Shown in pieces: positions 34,150 through 42,019 of a stretch of 64,000 bases of DNA. The DNA is from a bacterium (GTDB taxonomy: Bacteria > Cyanobacteriota > Sericytochromatia > S15B-MN24 > UBA4093). The notes under the pieces are model-generated. The model worked only from the letters and a program-made list of their open reading frames with translations. It did no database searches and had not been told where the DNA came from. How positions within the stretch are numbered: position 1 is the first letter of the stretch; each line of letters begins with the position of its first letter. The stretch covers positions 45,001 through 109,000 of the forward strand of contig JAGIBK010000002.1 in assembly GCA_017744355.1 (NCBI GenBank), in the 5' to 3' direction. The position numbers and the translations under genes were made by a program.

Positions 34150-36343
34150 GTCCTGGCTCCAATCCAAGCGCCAGGTGCGCCGGGTCAAAACCCCCACCGT
34201 GATCCAGCTGGAGGCGGTGGAGTGCGGAGCGGCTGCCCTCGCCATGATCCTCGCCTACCACGGCCGGATCGTGCCGCTCAGCGAGCTGCGCAGCGCCTGC
34301 GGCGTCTCGCGCGACGGCAGCAAGGCGAGCAACATCCTCAAGGCGGCGCGGGACTACGGGCTCAAGGCCAAGGGCTTCAAGAAGACCATGGAAACGGTGA
34401 AGCAGCTGCCGTTCCCCTATATCGTCTTCTGGAACTTCAATCACTACCTGGTCGTGGAGGGGATGGACGACAAGCGCGTCTACCTGAACGACCCGGCGAG
34501 CGGTCGCCGCACCGTGACCCTTCCCGAGTTTGACGAGGCCTTCACCGGGGTCGTGCTCGTCCTCGAGCCCGGCGACGACTTCGCAAAGGGCGGCCGGAAG
34601 CCGAGCGCCATCCAGGCCCTGCGCAGCCGCCTCACGGGTTCGTACCGGGACCTCGCGTACTGTGTGCTCGCGGGCCTCTTCCTGGTGGTGCCGGGCATCG
34701 CCTTGCCAGTCGCCTCGCAGCTCTTCGTGGACCAGATTTTGGTCCAGGGGATGCACGACTGGCTGCGCCCCCTGCTCATCGGCATCGGGGTGATCGCCCT
34801 GCTCAAGGCGGGCCTCACGCAGCTGCGCATCTTCTACCTGCGCCGCCTCAAGCTGAAGCTCTCGGTCGTTCACTCCAGCCGCTTCTTGCAGCATTTGCTG
34901 CACCTGCCCATGGACTTCTACTCCCAGCGCTACGCGGGCGAGGTCGCGGGCCGCATCGGCATGAACGACGAGGTGGCAGGCGTCCTCTCGGGCCGGCTTG
35001 CGAGCTCGGTGATCGACACGGTCATGATCGTGTTCTACGGGGCGCTCATGTTCCACTACGACCCGGTCCTGACGGGGCTGGTGGTGGCCTCCGGCGGGGC
35101 CAACCTCGCCCTGCTCCAGTGGATGGGGGCCCGCCGCGTCGAAGCCAACCAGCGGGTGGCTCAGGAGTACGGCAAGAAGATGGGGGTCGCCATGGCCGGC
35201 CTCCAGTCCATCGAGACCCTCAAGGCCTCGGCGGCCGAGGCGGACTTCTTCACCCGCTGGGCGGGCTACGACGCCAAGGTGCTTGAGGCGACCCAGCAGA
35301 CCGCTTCCCAGAACATGGTGCTCAGCCTGGTGCCTACCCTGCTCTCCACCCTGACCACCGCCGCCCTGCTCATCGTCGGCGGCTTGCGGGTCATGGAGGG
35401 TCACCTCAGCATCGGCATGCTGGTGGCCTTCCAGGGGATGGTCGGCAGCTTCCTCGGTCCCATCAACAGCCTGGTCGGGCTGGGCAGCGCCATCCAGGAC
35501 CTGGTCAGCGACCTGAACCGCTTGGACGACGTGCTGGACCATCAGGCCGCCGTGCCCGTGGGCGAGAAGCCCCTGCCCGGTTCGGATGCCTTTCGCCTGG
35601 TGGGTGGGCTGGACATCACCGGCCTGACGTTCGGTTACAGCCGGGTGGCGGATCCCTTGATCGCGGATTTCGCGCTCTCGCTCAAGCCGGGCCAGCGGGT
35701 CGCCCTGGTCGGTGGCTCGGGCTCGGGCAAGTCCACCGTTGCCAAGCTGGTGAGCGGCCTGTACATCCCCTGGGAGGGCGAGATCCGCTTCGACGGAGTG
35801 CGGCGCGAGGACTGGACGCCTTCGGTCCTCACCCAGTCCGTCGCCACGGTGGACCAGGAGATTTCTTTGTTCGCCGGCTCGGTCCGCGACAACCTCACCC
35901 TGTGGGACCCCACGGTGCCCGAAGAGCGCCTGCGCCAGGCCTGTGAGGATGCGGCCATCCACGACGTGATCCTGGCGCTGCCCAGCGGGTACGACGCGAC
36001 CCTCCTGGAGGGCGGGGTCAACCTTTCGGGCGGCCAGCGCCAGCGCCTCGAGATCGCCCGCGCCCTGGTCAACGACCCGGCCATCCTGGTGATGGACGAG
36101 GCCACCAGCGCCCTGGATGCCGAGACCGAGCGCCTCATCGATGCGAACCTGCGCCGCCGCGGCTGCACCTGCCTGATCGTCGCTCACCGCCTGAGCACGG
36201 TGCGCGACTGCGACGAGATCGTGGTCATGGAGTACGGCCGGATCGTCGAGCGCGGCACCCACGAGGCCCTCATCGCCAAGCAGGGCGCTTATGCGCGCCT
36301 GGTGAAGAGCGATGAGACCACCCGCGAGGAGGCCCTGTCATGA
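34136..36343 (+). CDS. C39-peptidase ABC half-transporter, NHLM type
   Basis: A 735-residue peptidase-containing ATP-binding transporter (PCAT). The N-terminal C39 domain has catalytic Cys30 (VECGAAAL), His103 (NHYLVVEG) and Asp118 (NDPA) with oxyanion Gln24, so it should cut precursors after Gly-Gly. Membrane spans occupy about 160-440. The ATPase domain has Walker A GGSGSGKST (526-534), LSGGQRQR (from 630) and MDEATSALD (from 653). The start is GTG; the gene overlaps hlyD by 14 and the next ABC gene by 4 bases. The three downstream precursors end their leaders in Gly-Gly. Confidence 0.94.
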   Translation: MASIKSWLQSKRQVRRVKTPTVIQLEAVECGAAALAMILAYHGRIVPLSELRSACGVSRDGSKASNILKAARDYGLKAKGFKKTMETVKQLPFPYIVFWNFNHYLVVEGMDDKRVYLNDPASGRRTVTLPEFDEAFTGVVLVLEPGDDFAKGGRKPSAIQALRSRLTGSYRDLAYCVLAGLFLVVPGIALPVASQLFVDQILVQGMHDWLRPLLIGIGVIALLKAGLTQLRIFYLRRLKLKLSVVHSSRFLQHLLHLPMDFYSQRYAGEVAGRIGMNDEVAGVLSGRLASSVIDTVMIVFYGALMFHYDPVLTGLVVASGGANLALLQWMGARRVEANQRVAQEYGKKMGVAMAGLQSIETLKASAAEADFFTRWAGYDAKVLEATQQTASQNMVLSLVPTLLSTLTTAALLIVGGLRVMEGHLSIGMLVAFQGMVGSFLGPINSLVGLGSAIQDLVSDLNRLDDVLDHQAAVPVGEKPLPGSDAFRLVGGLDITGLTFGYSRVADPLIADFALSLKPGQRVALVGGSGSGKSTVAKLVSGLYIPWEGEIRFDGVRREDWTPSVLTQSVATVDQEISLFAGSVRDNLTLWDPTVPEERLRQACEDAAIHDVILALPSGYDATLLEGGVNLSGGQRQRLEIARALVNDPAILVMDEATSALDAETERLIDANLRRRGCTCLIVAHRLSTVRDCDEIVVMEYGRIVERGTHEALIAKQGAYARLVKSDETTREEALS

Positions 36344-38610
36344 GCGACGAGCACGTCGTGGAGACCGAACAGCGGGTGGTACCCGCTGCTCAGGCTGAGC
36401 AGGATCAGCAGACGGCTTACGCGCGCTTCGTGCGCCGCCAGCGTCACGACCAGGAGGTCATGGAGAAGGCGATCGCCCAGCTCGCCTCGGTGCTCGATGC
36501 GCGCCCCGGAGAGGTCCCGGTGGACGGCACCCCCCTCTACCGTGCTGCTTTCGCGGTCGGCGCCGCCCTCGGGATCGCCGTCAAGCCGCCTGCGCGCTGG
36601 GAGGACCTCGGCCGCCTCAAGGACCCGATCGAGGCGATCGCGCGGGCCTCTCGCTTCCGCACCCGGCGCGTCCTCTTGCGCGGGGACTGGTGGAACCGGG
36701 ACAACGGGCCGTTGCTCGCCTGGAGCGCCGATGGCGAGCGGCCGCTCGCGCTCTTGCCGCGGACGGCGGGGGGCTACGACTGCTTCGACCCGGCCGCCGA
36801 CGAACGATATTCCGTCACGGCCGAGGTGGTGAGCGGCTTCGGGGCGCATGCCACCATGTTCTACCGGCCGCTGCCCGACACCGCCGTCAAGGCCTTCGAC
36901 CTCTTGCGCCTGGGGATGCTCGCCTCGCGGCGCGACATGCCGGTGGTCATCCTCATGGCGGGGATCGTGGCGCTCTTGGGGCTCGTCACGCCCCAGGCGA
37001 CGGCCTTCTTGATCGATCACGTCATCCCCGACGCCCAGCGCAGCCTCATCACCCAGGTGGGCCTCGCCCTCGGGGCGCTGGCCTTGACCCAGGCTTTGTT
37101 TCAGCTGGTCCAGAACGTCGCCCTCTTGCGGGCCGAGACCCTCGCCGAGTCGGCCACCGAGGCCGCGGTTTGGGATCGGCTGCTCAAGCTCAAGCTCACC
37201 TTCTTTAGGCAGTACGCGGCCGGCGAGCTCGCCTCGCGCATGTCGGCCATCGACCAGATCCGTCAGCTGCTCACCGGATCCACCGTCCAGGCGCTGCTCG
37301 CGGGCGTCTTCTCGCTGGCGAGCCTGGTCCAGCTCTTCGGCTTCAACCAGAAGATGGCCCTGGTGGCCCTCGGGGTGGCGGTGGTCTCGGTCGCCGTCAC
37401 CACCCTCTCGGGGGCGCTGGTGCTGCGGGCGACCCGGGCGATCATGCAGGAGGGCGGCAAGATCCTCGGCCTGGTGGTGGGCCTGATCGGAGGGGTCGCC
37501 AAGATCCGCACCGCCGGGGCCGAGTCCCGGGCCTTCGCGCAGTGGGCCAAGACCTACAGCGGCTTGACCGGGCTGAACTTCCGGGCGCAACGCCTCCAGG
37601 ATCGCCTCAGCCTCTTCGATGAGCTGCTGCCGATCGCAAGCACCCTCATCTTGTTCAACGGCTTCGGTCTCATGGCCAAGGCGGCCGCCGCGGACCCCGG
37701 CCAGGGGGCCGTCACGGCGGGTACCTTCATCGCCTTCAACGCGGCCTTCGGCTCCTTCGTCGCGGGCCTGACGGGCATCGGCAGCTCGGTCACCTCCTTG
37801 ATGCAGGTCGTCTCCCTGTGGGAGCGCGCCAAGCCGATCCTGGAGGCCCTTCCCGAGGTGGGTCCCGACAAGGTGGACCCGGGCCGCCTCTCGGGCCGGA
37901 TCGCCTTCGAGCACGTCAGCTTCCGCTACACCCCCGAGGCCCCTCACGTGCTGCGCGACGTGAGCCTCGCGCTCAATCCGGGCGAGTTCGTCGCCCTGGT
38001 GGGCCCTTCGGGCAGCGGCAAGTCGTCCCTCTTCCGCCTCTTGCTTGGCTTCGAAGAGTACGAGTCGGGCAAGATCGCCCTCGACGGCCAGGACCTCCGG
38101 GGCCTCGACCTGCCGGCGGTGCGTCGGCAGATGGGGGTGGTGCTCCAGCACGGCCGCCTGATGGCCGCCTCGATCTTCGAGAACATCGCCAACGGCGCGC
38201 TCATCACCCAGGACGAGGCATGGGAGGCCGCGCGCAACGCGGGCTTCGCCGACGACGTGACGGCCATGCCCATGGGCATGCACACCGTGGTCAGTGAAGG
38301 GGGCGGCAACCTCTCGGGGGGCCAGCGCCAGCGTCTCTTGATCGCCCGCGCCCTCGCTCTCAAGCCGCGCATCCTGCTCTTCGACGAGGCCACCAGCGCC
38401 CTGGACAGCCGGACCCAGGCCATCGTCAGCGAAAGCCTGGAGCGCATGAACGTGACGCGGCTCGTCATTGCCCACCGTCTCAGCACCATCCGCCAGGCCG
38501 ATCGCATCTACGTGCTGGAGGGCGGCCAGGTGGTGCAGGAAGGCACCTTCGAGGCGCTCATGGCCGAGGAGGGGATGTTCTCGCGCCTCATGACGAGGCA
38601 AACCACCTGA
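36340..38610 (+). CDS. Second ABC half-transporter, NHLM type, without peptidase
   Basis: A 756-residue ABC protein. Residues 1-170 form a soluble N-terminal region unlike C39, with no Cys/His pair in peptidase spacing, which fits the second NHLM transporter family. The membrane domain covers about 200-480. The ATPase has Walker A GPSGSGKSS (555-563), LSGGQRQRL and FDEATSALD. It most likely pairs with the C39 half-transporter as a heterodimer. It overlaps its neighbours on both sides (ATGA, then TGATG). Confidence 0.92.
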   Translation: MSDEHVVETEQRVVPAAQAEQDQQTAYARFVRRQRHDQEVMEKAIAQLASVLDARPGEVPVDGTPLYRAAFAVGAALGIAVKPPARWEDLGRLKDPIEAIARASRFRTRRVLLRGDWWNRDNGPLLAWSADGERPLALLPRTAGGYDCFDPAADERYSVTAEVVSGFGAHATMFYRPLPDTAVKAFDLLRLGMLASRRDMPVVILMAGIVALLGLVTPQATAFLIDHVIPDAQRSLITQVGLALGALALTQALFQLVQNVALLRAETLAESATEAAVWDRLLKLKLTFFRQYAAGELASRMSAIDQIRQLLTGSTVQALLAGVFSLASLVQLFGFNQKMALVALGVAVVSVAVTTLSGALVLRATRAIMQEGGKILGLVVGLIGGVAKIRTAGAESRAFAQWAKTYSGLTGLNFRAQRLQDRLSLFDELLPIASTLILFNGFGLMAKAAAADPGQGAVTAGTFIAFNAAFGSFVAGLTGIGSSVTSLMQVVSLWERAKPILEALPEVGPDKVDPGRLSGRIAFEHVSFRYTPEAPHVLRDVSLALNPGEFVALVGPSGSGKSSLFRLLLGFEEYESGKIALDGQDLRGLDLPAVRRQMGVVLQHGRLMAASIFENIANGALITQDEAWEAARNAGFADDVTAMPMGMHTVVSEGGGNLSGGQRQRLLIARALALKPRILLFDEATSALDSRTQAIVSESLERMNVTRLVIAHRLSTIRQADRIYVLEGGQVVQEGTFEALMAEEGMFSRLMTRQTT

Positions 38611-39023
38611 TGGAAAGGATCCGCGCGATGCAGACGAAACGCCCACGGGGCCTTGGATGGAATGGGGCCGCGCTCCTCGCGCTCGCGCTGGGGCTTGCAG
38701 GCTGCCAGTCCACGGGCGCCTTGCAGGCGACCCCGGCCGAGGCGGGCGTGCTGAGCCTGACGGCGACCATGAGCCAGCCGATCGGCGGGGCGCCGATGAT
38801 CTCGCTGGCGCTCGCCGACCTGCCCGCGCCGCTGCGCGACGCCAAGGCCGTCACCCTGCTTGCCGGTGGTGTCGAGACGAGTGGGATCCGCGCCGCTTCG
38901 GCGATGGACTTCGCCTTCACCGGGGCCTTCCCCGCTACCGACGCGAACGCCAAGCTGCGCGGAGTCTTGGCGGCGGACGGCAAGACCGTGCGCCTCGCCG
39001 AGATCGCCCTGATTCGTCCCTAG
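38610..39023 (+). CDS. Small lipoprotein of the export operon
   Basis: A 137-residue protein with signal sequence and lipobox (LGLAGC, Cys near 32). The mature part of about 105 residues is Ala/Leu-rich with beta-like strands (VLSLTATMSQPIGGAPMISL, KLRGVLAADGKTVRLAEIAL). The start overlaps the ABC gene stop (TGATG). No family was recognised; it may be an accessory of the secretion complex or an immunity-type lipoprotein. Confidence 0.7.
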   Translation: MERIRAMQTKRPRGLGWNGAALLALALGLAGCQSTGALQATPAEAGVLSLTATMSQPIGGAPMISLALADLPAPLRDAKAVTLLAGGVETSGIRAASAMDFAFTGAFPATDANAKLRGVLAADGKTVRLAEIALIRP

Positions 39024-39044
39024 CCCGCCAAGAGAGCAGTTGCC

Positions 39045-40046
39045 ATGACTTCACGCCACTTCTTCGCCGCGCTCTTGCTCGTTCCGGTTCTCGCTCAGCC
39101 CGCTCTTGCCGAGCAGGCCGTGAGCGGCCAGGTCCTCGATCCGCAGGGCCGCCCGGTGCCGAACGTCTTCGTTCGCCAAGAGGGCGCCATCGTCGCCGGC
39201 TTCACCGACGCGAACGGTCGCTTCAGCCTGGTGCTCGTCCCGGAGGGGCTGCAATTTCTCGTCTTCTCGGCCGAGGGTTACCAGCTCGAACGCAAGCCGG
39301 TGGCTAGCGTCCGCAAGGTCTCGCTGAAGCCGGTCGAGGCGTACCTCCCGCAGTACCGGCCCCTGCTCTCCACGCTATCGACCAAGCCGTCAGTGCCGCC
39401 GCTCGATACCCAGCTCCAGCTCGCATACCAGGCGGGATCCTTTTCGAGCGCCTTCGCGGGCAACCGCCTCTCGGGCACCCTGGACAACCAGCTTTCGCTT
39501 TCGGGGCAAGTCCGGCTCGATGGTTGGCTGCTCGGCGGGGCGTTCGAGCGCTTCAAGGCGGCCTTGAGCATGCCTTCGCTGCCTGCTGTGGATGCGGCGG
39601 GCCTTGCGCCCGAGGAGAGCACCTACCGCCTTCGCCTGGGCCATGCGCTGGGCGGCGGAGCCTGGGAGATCGCCCCGAGCCTTTCGTTCGTGAACAGCAA
39701 CGTGGCGGCGACGAACTTGCCCGTGAGCGGCACGCCCTACGACTACGCCCACGATCGCCGGGGGCTCGGCTTCGAGATGCCCTTCGCCTGGGGGCTGAGC
39801 GATCGCCTGGATCTGGTCGGAACCCTCGCTTACTATCCCGCCCTCTCCTTCAACGCGGCGCGCGCCCCTTACGCGGTGGCGGGCACGCGCCTGTGGGAAG
39901 GGGCGATCGGCCTCGGGTACGCCCTCACGCCCGCGCTGCGCCTCGAAGGGCGCTACCGCCACCAGGCCTGGGGCGGGGATCTGGCGATCGATCGCGACGA
40001 CGTGGCCCTCGGCGTGACCTTCAGGCCCGAGCGGAGCCAGCCATGA
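39045..40046 (+). CDS. Outer-membrane beta-barrel candidate with N-terminal carboxypeptidase-regulatory-like domain
   Basis: A 333-residue exported protein with a cleavable signal peptide (ALLLVPVLAQPALA). A small Ig-like CarboxypepD_reg domain follows (VSGQVLDPQGRPVPNVFV, GFTDANGRFSLVLVPEG). The C-terminal 200 residues alternate aromatic and small residues (YRLRLGHALGGGAWEIAPSL, FEMPFAWGLSDRLDLVGTLA, RLEGRYRHQAWGG), as in outer-membrane barrels. It is coupled to the TolC gene (4-base overlap), so it may belong to the export machine. It is too short for a TonB-dependent receptor. Confidence 0.65.
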   Translation: MTSRHFFAALLLVPVLAQPALAEQAVSGQVLDPQGRPVPNVFVRQEGAIVAGFTDANGRFSLVLVPEGLQFLVFSAEGYQLERKPVASVRKVSLKPVEAYLPQYRPLLSTLSTKPSVPPLDTQLQLAYQAGSFSSAFAGNRLSGTLDNQLSLSGQVRLDGWLLGGAFERFKAALSMPSLPAVDAAGLAPEESTYRLRLGHALGGGAWEIAPSLSFVNSNVAATNLPVSGTPYDYAHDRRGLGFEMPFAWGLSDRLDLVGTLAYYPALSFNAARAPYAVAGTRLWEGAIGLGYALTPALRLEGRYRHQAWGGDLAIDRDDVALGVTFRPERSQP

Positions 40047-41320
40047 ACGGGCGGTATGGCGCGCGAGCCCTCGCCTTCGGTCTTTGCTGGGCCTTGATGG
40101 CGCCGAGCGCCCAGGCTCAGGTCCTGACCCTCAAGGAGGCCGTGGCGATCGCAACCCGCACCCACCCCTCGATCGAGGCGGCGCGCCTCGGGATCGACCA
40201 GGCGCAGGCGGCGGTTCGCGAGGCGCGGACGGGCTTGCAGCCTACCTTGTCCCTCTCTGGGGGCTTCAACCGGGCGGACGTGGCGGGGGTGCCCCAGCGG
40301 ACCGCCTCGCCCCAGAGCCCCTACGGCTTCCAGCTCCAGCTCAGCGCGGTGCAGCCGCTCTACGATGGTCAGCGGACCGCATCGGCCGTGCGCCTTGCGG
40401 ATCTTTCCGAGCAACTCGCCGCGGTGGAGCAGCGCGGGACCCGGCGCAAGGTCGCCTACGAGACGGCGCTCGCCTATTTCGCGGTCCTGCAGGCGGAGAG
40501 CATGCGGGACGCGGCGCGGATCAACGTCGAGCAGGCCAAGGAGCAGTTGACCCTTGCGGAGCTTCGCTCGCAGGGGCAGGTGGGCACGCGCCTCGAGGTG
40601 CTGCAGGCCCAGACGTCGGTTGCAATCGCGCAGGAGGGCTTTCTCCAGGCGGTCAATCAGCTGCGTCAGGCGCGCCAGACTCTGGAGAGCCATCTCGGGG
40701 GAAGCGTGGCGGATCTGAGCGTCGATCCCATGACCCAGCTCAAGCACCTGGCGTATGCCCCCGAGCAGATCGCTCAGGCCCTCGATGGGCGCCCCGAGGT
40801 GGCGCAGGCGATCCTCTCGCGCGAGGCGCAAACGGAAACGGCCCGTCAGCGCGCGCGCACCACCTGGCCCACCGTCAGCGCCATCGGTGACGTGACGACC
40901 GCACCCGGCGGCGGGACGCAGCAGACGATCGCAGCCTCGCTCGCCTGGAACTTCTTCGACAGCGGGCGCACGACAATGCAGGTGCAGCAGGCGCAACTCG
41001 GGGCCGAGCGGGCGGAGGCCTCGCTCGCAGCAACCCGCCGCGCGGCGGCCCTCGAGATCCAGACGACCGCTCAGGCCCTACAGTCTGCCCAGGAGCGCGT
41101 GGCCGTGACTCAGCAGGGCCTCCAGGCGGCGATCGAGGGCCTCAAGCTCGCCAAGGTGCGTTTCAACGCGGGGGTGGGGACGGGCCTCGAGGTGACCAGC
41201 GCCCTCTCCTCCTTGAGCCAGGCGCAGAGCGCCTACATCCAAGGCTCGTACGAGGTCAAGACCTACCAGCTCAGGCTCGCACAGGCCCTCGGCCTGGAAT
41301 TTGAAGACCTCATCCCCTGA
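40043..41320 (+). CDS. TolC-family outer-membrane efflux protein
   Basis: A 425-residue outer-membrane factor. A signal peptide (FGLCWALMAPSAQA) is followed by two OEP repeats: LTLKEAVAIATRTHPSIEAA and ALAYFAVLQAESMRDAARIN in the first; SLAWNFFDSGRTTMQVQQAQ and VRFNAGVGTGLEVTSALSSL in the second. It completes a three-part path with the HlyD protein and ABC pair and shows that the cell has an outer membrane. The ATG at 40043 overlaps the barrel gene. A hairpin separates it from the convergent NHLP gene. Confidence 0.93.
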   Translation: MNGRYGARALAFGLCWALMAPSAQAQVLTLKEAVAIATRTHPSIEAARLGIDQAQAAVREARTGLQPTLSLSGGFNRADVAGVPQRTASPQSPYGFQLQLSAVQPLYDGQRTASAVRLADLSEQLAAVEQRGTRRKVAYETALAYFAVLQAESMRDAARINVEQAKEQLTLAELRSQGQVGTRLEVLQAQTSVAIAQEGFLQAVNQLRQARQTLESHLGGSVADLSVDPMTQLKHLAYAPEQIAQALDGRPEVAQAILSREAQTETARQRARTTWPTVSAIGDVTTAPGGGTQQTIAASLAWNFFDSGRTTMQVQQAQLGAERAEASLAATRRAAALEIQTTAQALQSAQERVAVTQQGLQAAIEGLKLAKVRFNAGVGTGLEVTSALSSLSQAQSAYIQGSYEVKTYQLRLAQALGLEFEDLIP

Positions 41321-41328
41321 AAGTAAGT

Positions 41329-41353
41329 GGCGCCGGGCGAATTGCCCGGCGCC
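41329..41353. terminator. Hairpin between tolC and NHLP precursor 1
   Basis: GGCGCCGGGC, loop GAATT and its exact complement, between two convergent genes. No T tract on either side. Its CGCCGGGC core recurs in the hairpins at 43966 and 57657. Confidence 0.65.
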
Positions 41354-41391
41354 GCTCGATGCCTAACGACCGTAAACGGCGTCAGCCGCGC

Positions 41392-41802
41392 TTAGCGGCC
41401 TTTCTGCGCGGCTTCCGCCTGCTTCTGCAAGTTCTGGGCCGGGTAGCTGTTCGGGGTGAAGGTGGAGTAGAAGAAGTTGCCGAACATGGTGACGCAGCTC
41501 TGGACCACGTTTGTGAAGCCCTGAACGAACTGCTGCTCTGCTTGGCTCTTTCCGCCGGCGACGAGCTCGAGGTCGAGGTCCGAGAGCTCGTCCTCGCCCA
41601 TCTTGGCGGGTAGGGGGACGAGGATGGCGTTGGCGGGAATCTCGACGGGCATCAGCTTGATGAACGAGGGGATCTGAATGCCGAGCACCCGCGAGGCGAC
41701 CGCGTTGGGGTTGGCGATGAACTCGGCCTTGAGGGCATCATCCTGCATCAGGGCCGTCACCAGCTCGGCCTGCAACTGTTCGAGGGTCTTCTCCTGTGAC
41801 AT
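41392..41802 (-). CDS. NHLP-type peptide precursor 1
   Basis: A 136-residue precursor with an 84-residue nitrile-hydratase-like leader peptide (NHLP). The leader has ALMQDDALKAEFIANPN, the Pro-rich VEIPANAILVPLPAKM, and the end ELSDLDLELVAGG. Cutting after Gly84 by the C39 domain would release a 52-residue core starting KSQAE, with one Cys (SCVTMFG) and aromatic stretches (GNFFYSTF). The ATG at 41802 has GGAGG upstream. It is convergent with tolC and divergent from an NHL gene. Confidence 0.9.
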   Translation of the reverse strand: MSQEKTLEQLQAELVTALMQDDALKAEFIANPNAVASRVLGIQIPSFIKLMPVEIPANAILVPLPAKMGEDELSDLDLELVAGGKSQAEQQFVQGFTNVVQSCVTMFGNFFYSTFTPNSYPAQNLQKQAEAAQKGR

Positions 41803-41861
41803 TGTTTTCCTCCGTCGTGAGATCAACTTGTGAGTTCGGCGTTGAGAGTGTCTTTTATGTC

Positions 41862-41891
41862 ATTATTTCGCTGAAGCGCGCTTCATTGCAA
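41862..41891 (-). promoter_or_regulatory. Promoter of NHLP precursor 1 with palindrome in the spacer
   Basis: On the minus strand: TTGCAA (41891-41886), an 18-base spacer and AATAAT (41867-41862). The spacer holds the perfect 14-base palindrome TGAAGCGCGCTTCA (41872-41885), a candidate operator. Confidence 0.55.
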
Positions 41892-42019
41892 GTAGGATTT
41901 GCCACGCCGCCGACGTGAGGCTCGTCACACGGCGCGGCCACAGGAGATCCCGCTGGTTAGCTCATCAGGCGCTTGTGGCATGTAGGGAGCAGTCGTTCGT
42001 CTACTCCAGGAGTTGCGCC

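Noticed and set aside
36289-38646. A long minus-strand open frame opposite the second ABC transporter
   Set aside because: The plus strand carries intact Walker and signature motifs; the minus frame shows no recognisable domain.
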